Assembly: GCA_036558745.1 (NCBI GenBank)
Contig: DATBEZ010000013.1
Span: 55,239-119,238 of the forward strand
DNA: 64,000 nucleotides
DNA from: JAMXLJ01 sp036558745
Lineage (GTDB): Bacteria; Actinomycetota; Acidimicrobiia; IMCC26256; JAMXLJ01
Direction of reading: 5' to 3'
Shown here: piece after piece, positions 59,937-64,000 of the stretch
How the letters are laid out: every line of letters starts with the position of its first letter
Position numbering within the stretch: the first letter of the stretch is position 1
Program-made: the position numbers and the translations under genes
Notes under the pieces: generated by a model
Told to the model about the DNA's origin: nothing
The model's input: only the letters and a program-made list of their open reading frames with translations
Database searches by the model: none

Positions 59937-60701
59937 TCAGCCCTCCTGCTCGGTCGGGCGGATCAGGACCTCGTTGATCGCGACGCGCCGGGGCCGGGTG
60001 ACCACGTAGGCGATCGCGTCCGCGATGTCGTCGGCCTGGAGCAGCTCGACGTCGCCGAAGCGGCGGTGGAAGCCCTGGAGCGCTTCGGGGCGCAGATGGG
60101 TGGTGAGCTCGGTGTCGACCGCGCCGGGCTCGATCGCGCTGACCCGGAGGTGACGCGGCGCGAACTCCTGGCGGAGCGACTCGCTGAACGCGCCGACGCC
60201 CCATTTGGTCATGTTGTAGACGCCCGAGCCGGAGCGCGCGACGCGTCCTGCGACCGAGCTGATGTTCACGAGATCGGCGACGCGCCGCGGCGAATCGTCG
60301 GCCGCGGCGAGCAGGTGGGGAAGCGCGGCGTGGGTGACGTTCAGCAGGCCCATGAGGTTCAGGGCCACCATGCGCTCCCACTCCTCGTAGGGCGCGCCCT
60401 CCGCCGGCCCGAGCAGCATCACGCCCGCGTTGTTGACCAGCGTGTCGAGCCGGCCCAGCCCCGAGACGGTCTGCTCGACGGCTGCCTCCGCGTCGTCGCG
60501 GCTCGTCACGTCGGTGGCGACGACGAGGGTGCGCGTACCGCCACGTTCGAGCTCGGCCGCCAGCGTCTCGAGCCGGTCCTTCCGACGTGCCGCGAGCGCG
60601 ACCGCGGCGCCGTTGCGGGCCAGCACGCGCGCGGTGGCCTCCCCGATGCCGCTGCTCGCGCCCGTGACGAGCGCGACGGTGCCGTCGAGTTGCTCGGTCA
60701 T
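59937..60701 (-). CDS. Short-chain dehydrogenase/reductase
   Basis: 254 residues. Classical SDR: TGASSGIG (13-20) for NAD(P) binding, NNAGVMLLG, catalytic Ser region VNISSVAGR, and YNMTK. The basic residues after ALAARRKDR suggest NADP preference. Substrate unknown. A frame extending far upstream is antisense to the neighbouring flavin monooxygenase and is not used. Confidence 0.92.
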   Translation of the reverse strand: MTEQLDGTVALVTGASSGIGEATARVLARNGAAVALAARRKDRLETLAAELERGGTRTLVVATDVTSRDDAEAAVEQTVSGLGRLDTLVNNAGVMLLGPAEGAPYEEWERMVALNLMGLLNVTHAALPHLLAAADDSPRRVADLVNISSVAGRVARSGSGVYNMTKWGVGAFSESLRQEFAPRHLRVSAIEPGAVDTELTTHLRPEALQGFHRRFGDVELLQADDIADAIAYVVTRPRRVAINEVLIRPTEQEG

Positions 60702-60791
60702 GGCCGCGGTTCTACCCGGGACGCAGACGTTCGGCACGCCGGTTGCGCGAGCCGGCCGGTCGGGGTAATGCGTCGCACGCGGAGGTGACCC

Positions 60792-61667
60792 ATGGTGGAG
60801 CTCGGACGGTTCGGGGTGTGGAGCGGGGCGTTCCGTGGCGGCGACCGCGACGCGGGCGCGGCCGCGGCGGCGGAGCTCGAGAAGCTCGGGTACGGCGCGA
60901 TCTGGGTCCCCGGTGGTGGTGGTGGCGACGTGTTCGGCGCCATGCGCACGGTGCTCGACGCGACCGAGCGGGTCGCGGTCGCGAGCGGCATCCTCAACAT
61001 CTGGGCCCACACGCCGGAGGAGACGGCCCGCGGCTGCGACGGGATCGAGCGCGCCCATCCCGGCCGCTTCCTGCTCGGGCTGGGCGTCAGCCACCAGCTC
61101 ATGGTCGACGCCGACGAACCCGGTCGGTACCGCCGTCCGGTCGAGAAGACGCGGTCGTACCTCGACGCGCTGGATGCCGCGAACCCTCCGGTGCCGCGTG
61201 ACACGCGCGTGCTCGCCGCGCTCGGGCCGAGGATGCTCGAGCTCGCACGCGATCGGACCGCGGGCGCGCACCCCTACAACGTGTCGCCGGAGCACACCGC
61301 CCGCGCTCGCGAGATCCTGGGCGCGGGCCCGTTGCTCGCGCCCGAGCAGGGCGTGATCCTCGAACGTGATCCGAGCCGGGCGCGCGAGCTCGCGCGCGAA
61401 TCGCTCGCGATCTATCTGCGCCTGCCGAACTACGTGAACAACTGGATGCGCCTCGGCTTCACGGAGGACGACGTCGCCGGTGACCGGATGTCGGACCGCC
61501 TGGTGGACGCGATCGTCGCGTGGGGCTCGCCCTCCGACGTGGCGCGGCGCGTGCGCGAGCACGTCGACGCCGGGGCCGATCACGTGTGCGTGCAGTTCCT
61601 CACAGGGTCGCGACCCGGGCTGCCCCGTGACCAGTGGCGCGAGCTCGCCGACGAGCTGCGCGCCTGA
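60792..61667 (+). CDS. LLM-class F420-dependent oxidoreductase
   Basis: 291 residues. Luciferase-like barrel with LGRFGVWSGAFRGG, ELEKLGYGAIWVPGGGGGDVFG, VASGILNIWAHTPEETARG, GRFLLGLGVSHQ and GPRMLELARDRTAGAHPYNVSPEHT, the last typical of F420-dependent TIGR03620-like proteins. Substrate unknown. GGAGGTG ribosome site before ATG 60792. Confidence 0.9.
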   Translation: MVELGRFGVWSGAFRGGDRDAGAAAAAELEKLGYGAIWVPGGGGGDVFGAMRTVLDATERVAVASGILNIWAHTPEETARGCDGIERAHPGRFLLGLGVSHQLMVDADEPGRYRRPVEKTRSYLDALDAANPPVPRDTRVLAALGPRMLELARDRTAGAHPYNVSPEHTARAREILGAGPLLAPEQGVILERDPSRARELARESLAIYLRLPNYVNNWMRLGFTEDDVAGDRMSDRLVDAIVAWGSPSDVARRVREHVDAGADHVCVQFLTGSRPGLPRDQWRELADELRA

Positions 61668-61682
61668 CCGGGCGGAACCGGC

Positions 61683-61952
61683 TCAGGCGGCGCGGCGGCG
61701 ACGGCGGCCGCGGCGCGACGGGCCGTCGCCCGCGCCCGGCGCGGCGGCGGTCGTACCCGGTGTGGCGGCGGCCGTACCCGGTGTGGCGGCTCCGACCTCG
61801 ATACGCACGTAGCCCCCGGGGCCGTGGCAGATCTGCACCTGGCCGAACACGACCCGCAGGTGGGTCGCGGCTTTGCGCACCGGCGCATGGCAGGTCCGGC
61901 ACACCACGGTCGGGCCGTCGGCCCGCACCTCGTGGGAAGCGTCGTGCTCCAT
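61683..61952 (-). CDS. Small Cys/His protein with Ala-Pro-Thr repeat tail
   Basis: 89 residues. A possible metal-binding unit VVCRTCHAPVRK, with a later QICHGPGGY, occupies the first half; the second half is a tandem repeat of GTAAATP-type units and a basic tail GRRRRRAA. A 21-base DNA repeat at 61743-61784 encodes the tail. Looks like a small zinc-ribbon-like nucleic-acid-binding protein. Function unassigned; being a genuine gene is likely but not certain. Confidence 0.6.
   Translation of the reverse strand: MEHDASHEVRADGPTVVCRTCHAPVRKAATHLRVVFGQVQICHGPGGYVRIEVGAATPGTAAATPGTTAAAPGAGDGPSRRGRRRRRAA
61743..61784. repeat. Two-copy 21-base tandem repeat inside the Cys/His protein gene
   Basis: Units at 61743-61763 and 61764-61784 are identical except one base (T/C at unit position 9), and a partial third unit follows. 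It encodes the repeating Ala/Thr/Pro/Gly tail. Confidence 0.8.
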
Positions 61953-62026
61953 GGGCACTTCATCGGCAGATCGGGCCGGGACTGGAGTCGCGACCGGCCG
62001 ATTCGCGTCGTGCCAGACTGCCGCCC

Positions 62027-62509
62027 GTGCCCGACCTCGCCGTGGTGGCTCCCGCGTTCGTGGCCATGGCGCACCGCATCGTGTGGGCCAGCGTCGCCAC
62101 CGTCGACACGGAGTGCCGGCCCCGATCGCGCATCCTCCACCCGATCTGGCTCTGGGACGGGACCCGCCTCGTCGGTTGGGTGGCGAGCGGGCCGACGCCC
62201 GTGAAGCGGGCTCACCTCGACGCGCATGCCGACGTGTCGGTGTCGTACTGGACCGACACCCACGACACCTGCACCGCGGAGTGCCGGGCAGCGTGGGCGC
62301 ACGACGACGAGACCCGCACGTGGCTGTGGGATCTGTTCGTCCACGCGCCCGAGCCGGTCGGCTACGACCCCGCGATCGTCCCGGCGTGGGCCGGCGGGCC
62401 GACCTCACCCGCGTTCGCGGCGCTGCGCCTCGAGCCGTGGCGGCTGCGCGTCTTCCCCGGCAGCGTGCTCCTGGGCCAGGGCGGCGACGTCCTCACCTGG
62501 CGTGCGTGA
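62027..62509 (+). CDS. PNPOx-like/FMN-binding split-barrel protein
   Basis: 160 residues. Pyridoxamine-phosphate-oxidase-like fold: VWASVATVDTECRPRSRILHPIWLWDG, GWVASGPTPVKRAHLDAHADVSVSYWTD, AALRLEPWRLRVFPG. Such proteins bind FMN or F420 and reduce diverse substrates in actinobacteria. GTG start at 62027 fits the family beginning. Confidence 0.82.
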   Translation: MPDLAVVAPAFVAMAHRIVWASVATVDTECRPRSRILHPIWLWDGTRLVGWVASGPTPVKRAHLDAHADVSVSYWTDTHDTCTAECRAAWAHDDETRTWLWDLFVHAPEPVGYDPAIVPAWAGGPTSPAFAALRLEPWRLRVFPGSVLLGQGGDVLTWRA

Positions 62510-62524
62510 CCCGACCGGGTCCGC

Positions 62525-63904
62525 TCACGCCAGCTTCTGGATCTCGTCGAACCCCTCCTGGAGGCACTCGAGGTAGACCTCGGGGTCGGGCACCGCGGCC
62601 GGGTCGGTCGACACCGCGACGTGCAGGTCGTCGACGTAGCTCAACAGCGTGATGTTGCTCGCGGCGCCGGTCATGGGCGCGAAGCCGAAGTTGGCCTCGA
62701 GGCGCGCACCGGCGACGTAGACGGGGAACGGGGCTCCGGGCACGTTGCTGGTCACCACGTCGACGGCCTTGAGCATCCCGCCGAAGAGCGCGGTGGTCGC
62801 GCTCACCGGCAGGCGGTTGAGCGCGCCCGCGATCGGACCGACGAGACCGAGCGCGGGTTCGGCCCGCTGGCGCAGGATCAGCTCCCGCAGCGTGCTCATG
62901 CGAGCCTCGGGATCGGGGATCGCGATGGGGAACACGAACCGGGCGGGGACGAACTGGTTGCCGGCGACGACGTCGCCCTTGGGCCGGATGTTGATCGGCA
63001 TCGTCATGCGCAGCTCGGGCACGGTGTCACCGTGGCGGCGGTGGTAGCGGTCGAGGCCACCGGCGACCGCGGCGACGAACGCGTCGTTGAGCCGACCGTC
63101 GACGCGCCGCGCCGCGGCTTTCATCGCGGGAAGCGACGCGGTCAGCGTGTCGAAGCGCACGCTCAACGAGCGCCCGGTCATGATCGGGCTGAGCGGGCTG
63201 CGCACCGGTCGCAGCAGACGCGCGGCCGACGCGGCCGCGCTCGCGGTCGCGCGGGCGGTACCGATCGGGTCCCATGCCGCGCCGAGCGCTGCGCCCGGCG
63301 CGCGTCGCAGCATCGCGACGCGCCGAGCCGTGCGCTCGGCGAGCGCGTCGCGCAGGAGCGCGACCGCGTTCGGACGCTCGGCGACCGGCGCATCCGGCAT
63401 CGGCGTCTGCGCGCGCCCATCGGGCTGCGTGTCGAGGAACGCCATCGAGATCTTCATCGCGCCGACACCATCGGTCAGCGAGTGGTGCAGCTTCTGGATC
63501 AGCGCGGCCCGACCGCCGTCGAGGCCCTCGACGACGACGAACTCCCACAACGGTCGGGCCCGGTCGAAGCCCTGCATCGCGAGCGGTGCGGTCAGGTCGA
63601 GGAGCGAGCGCAGCGAGCCGTCGCCGGGCGCGCCCATCCACCGCACGTGGTAGCGGATGTCGAAGTTCGGGTCGACCACGTACTCGGGCGGCGCGACGTG
63701 CAGCGGTGACGAGACGACGCGCTGGCGGAGCCGGGGCACGACGCGCGTCGCCCGCTCCACCTGCTCCTCGAAACGTGACCGGTCGGGTGCGCGGTCGAGG
63801 ACCGACACCGCGGTGATCGTGGAGCGCAGCAGCGGATCCTTCTCGATCGCCCACATGAGCGCGTCCGCGTCGCTCATGCGCCGTTCGAAGCGGATGTCCG
63901 CCAT
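62525..63904 (-). CDS. WS/DGAT acyltransferase
   Basis: 459 residues. Wax ester synthase/diacylglycerol acyltransferase family: MSDADALMWAIEKDP near the start, active-site HHSLTDGVGAMK around residue 140, MTMPINIRP, and the late VTSNVPGAPFPVYVAGARL and NITLLSYVDDLHVAVSTDP. It makes wax esters or triacylglycerol. ATG at 63904 (MADIRF) is preferred to an upstream in-frame start at 63940. No gene is visible in the final 96 bases of the window. Confidence 0.93.
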   Translation of the reverse strand: MADIRFERRMSDADALMWAIEKDPLLRSTITAVSVLDRAPDRSRFEEQVERATRVVPRLRQRVVSSPLHVAPPEYVVDPNFDIRYHVRWMGAPGDGSLRSLLDLTAPLAMQGFDRARPLWEFVVVEGLDGGRAALIQKLHHSLTDGVGAMKISMAFLDTQPDGRAQTPMPDAPVAERPNAVALLRDALAERTARRVAMLRRAPGAALGAAWDPIGTARATASAAASAARLLRPVRSPLSPIMTGRSLSVRFDTLTASLPAMKAAARRVDGRLNDAFVAAVAGGLDRYHRRHGDTVPELRMTMPINIRPKGDVVAGNQFVPARFVFPIAIPDPEARMSTLRELILRQRAEPALGLVGPIAGALNRLPVSATTALFGGMLKAVDVVTSNVPGAPFPVYVAGARLEANFGFAPMTGAASNITLLSYVDDLHVAVSTDPAAVPDPEVYLECLQEGFDEIQKLA

Positions 63905-64000
63905 GGCCGCCTCCCCCCGTCGTGCGGGGCCATGATGCATCCGTTCGCGGCCGGGGGCGAGGGGCTCGCGCTCCGGTACGTCTCGGGAGGCTCTTACCGG

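Noticed and set aside
61743..61784. Tandem repeat as a possible CRISPR or mobile element
   Set aside because: Units are directly adjacent without spacers and stay in frame within a low-complexity coding tail.

Overview
The window is very GC-rich throughout, uses many GTG and some TTG starts, and packs genes into runs joined by 4-base ATGA/GTGA overlaps. The families present (CobN with a ChlI/ChlD-type motor, MalT-like LuxR regulators, luciferase-like flavin monooxygenases, a hydrolase-cyclase fusion, a WS/DGAT acyltransferase, DUF2277, LPFTG-type sorting signals) point to a high-GC actinobacterium, plausibly Acidimicrobiia. That placement is inference. No rRNA, tRNA, CRISPR array, insertion sequence, integrase or phage gene was recognised, and no gene-free stretch exceeds about 220 bases.

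Region by region. 1-7279: end of a cobalamin operon (CobQ, a FhuF-like [2Fe-2S] protein, CobN, ChlID motor). 7398-10689: a secreted protein and a large ATP-binding LuxR regulator, linked by a 23-bp motif found twice at a similar distance upstream of rightward genes. 10821-13188: three-gene membrane/GMC oxidoreductase operon. 13199-16907: hydrolase-cyclase, TetR regulator with an extra C-terminal helix-turn-helix, cytochrome P450. 17100-21924: branched-chain-type ABC importer in which two permeases and one ATPase form a single polypeptide, then a second ATPase and the binding lipoprotein. 21925-29722: GMC oxidase, a LigD-like protein without ligase domain, small membrane proteins, a Rho_N protein, two coupled lipoproteins (esterase-like and GH43-like). 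29938-35829: GGDEF/EAL protein, EamA permease, PEP mutase-like protein, sulfatase. 36042-38720: a kinase/PqqD/nucleotidyltransferase set of the HPr-rel-A kind, whose kinase carries a Tat signal and an LPFTG segment. 38931-43739: SnoaL-like proteins, a CoA transferase, a frameshifted phosphoesterase, a flavin monooxygenase.

43841-55084 is the standout: a compact RiPP operon of the NHLP/TOMM kind. A 110-residue precursor has a nitrile-hydratase-like leader and a Cys-rich core (CTCCCCTGAASGETL). It is followed by a fused E1-like/YcaO cyclodehydratase, a SagB-type dehydrogenase, a membrane-fusion protein, a C39-peptidase ABC transporter, a second ABC transporter and, translationally coupled at the end, a four-histidine carotenoid-oxygenase-like enzyme, an unexpected partner. 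The predicted logic is: YcaO/E1 cyclises Cys/Thr/Ser in the core, SagB oxidises azolines to azoles, C39 removes the leader and the ABC/HlyD proteins export the product.

55180-63904: a PpiC-type lipoprotein, a diiron-type metallo-beta-lactamase-fold protein with an upstream 19-bp palindrome next to a TPR-LuxR regulator, a nucleosidase-like enzyme, DUF2277, an SDR, a second flavin monooxygenase, a small Cys/His protein, a PNPOx-like protein and a WS/DGAT acyltransferase.
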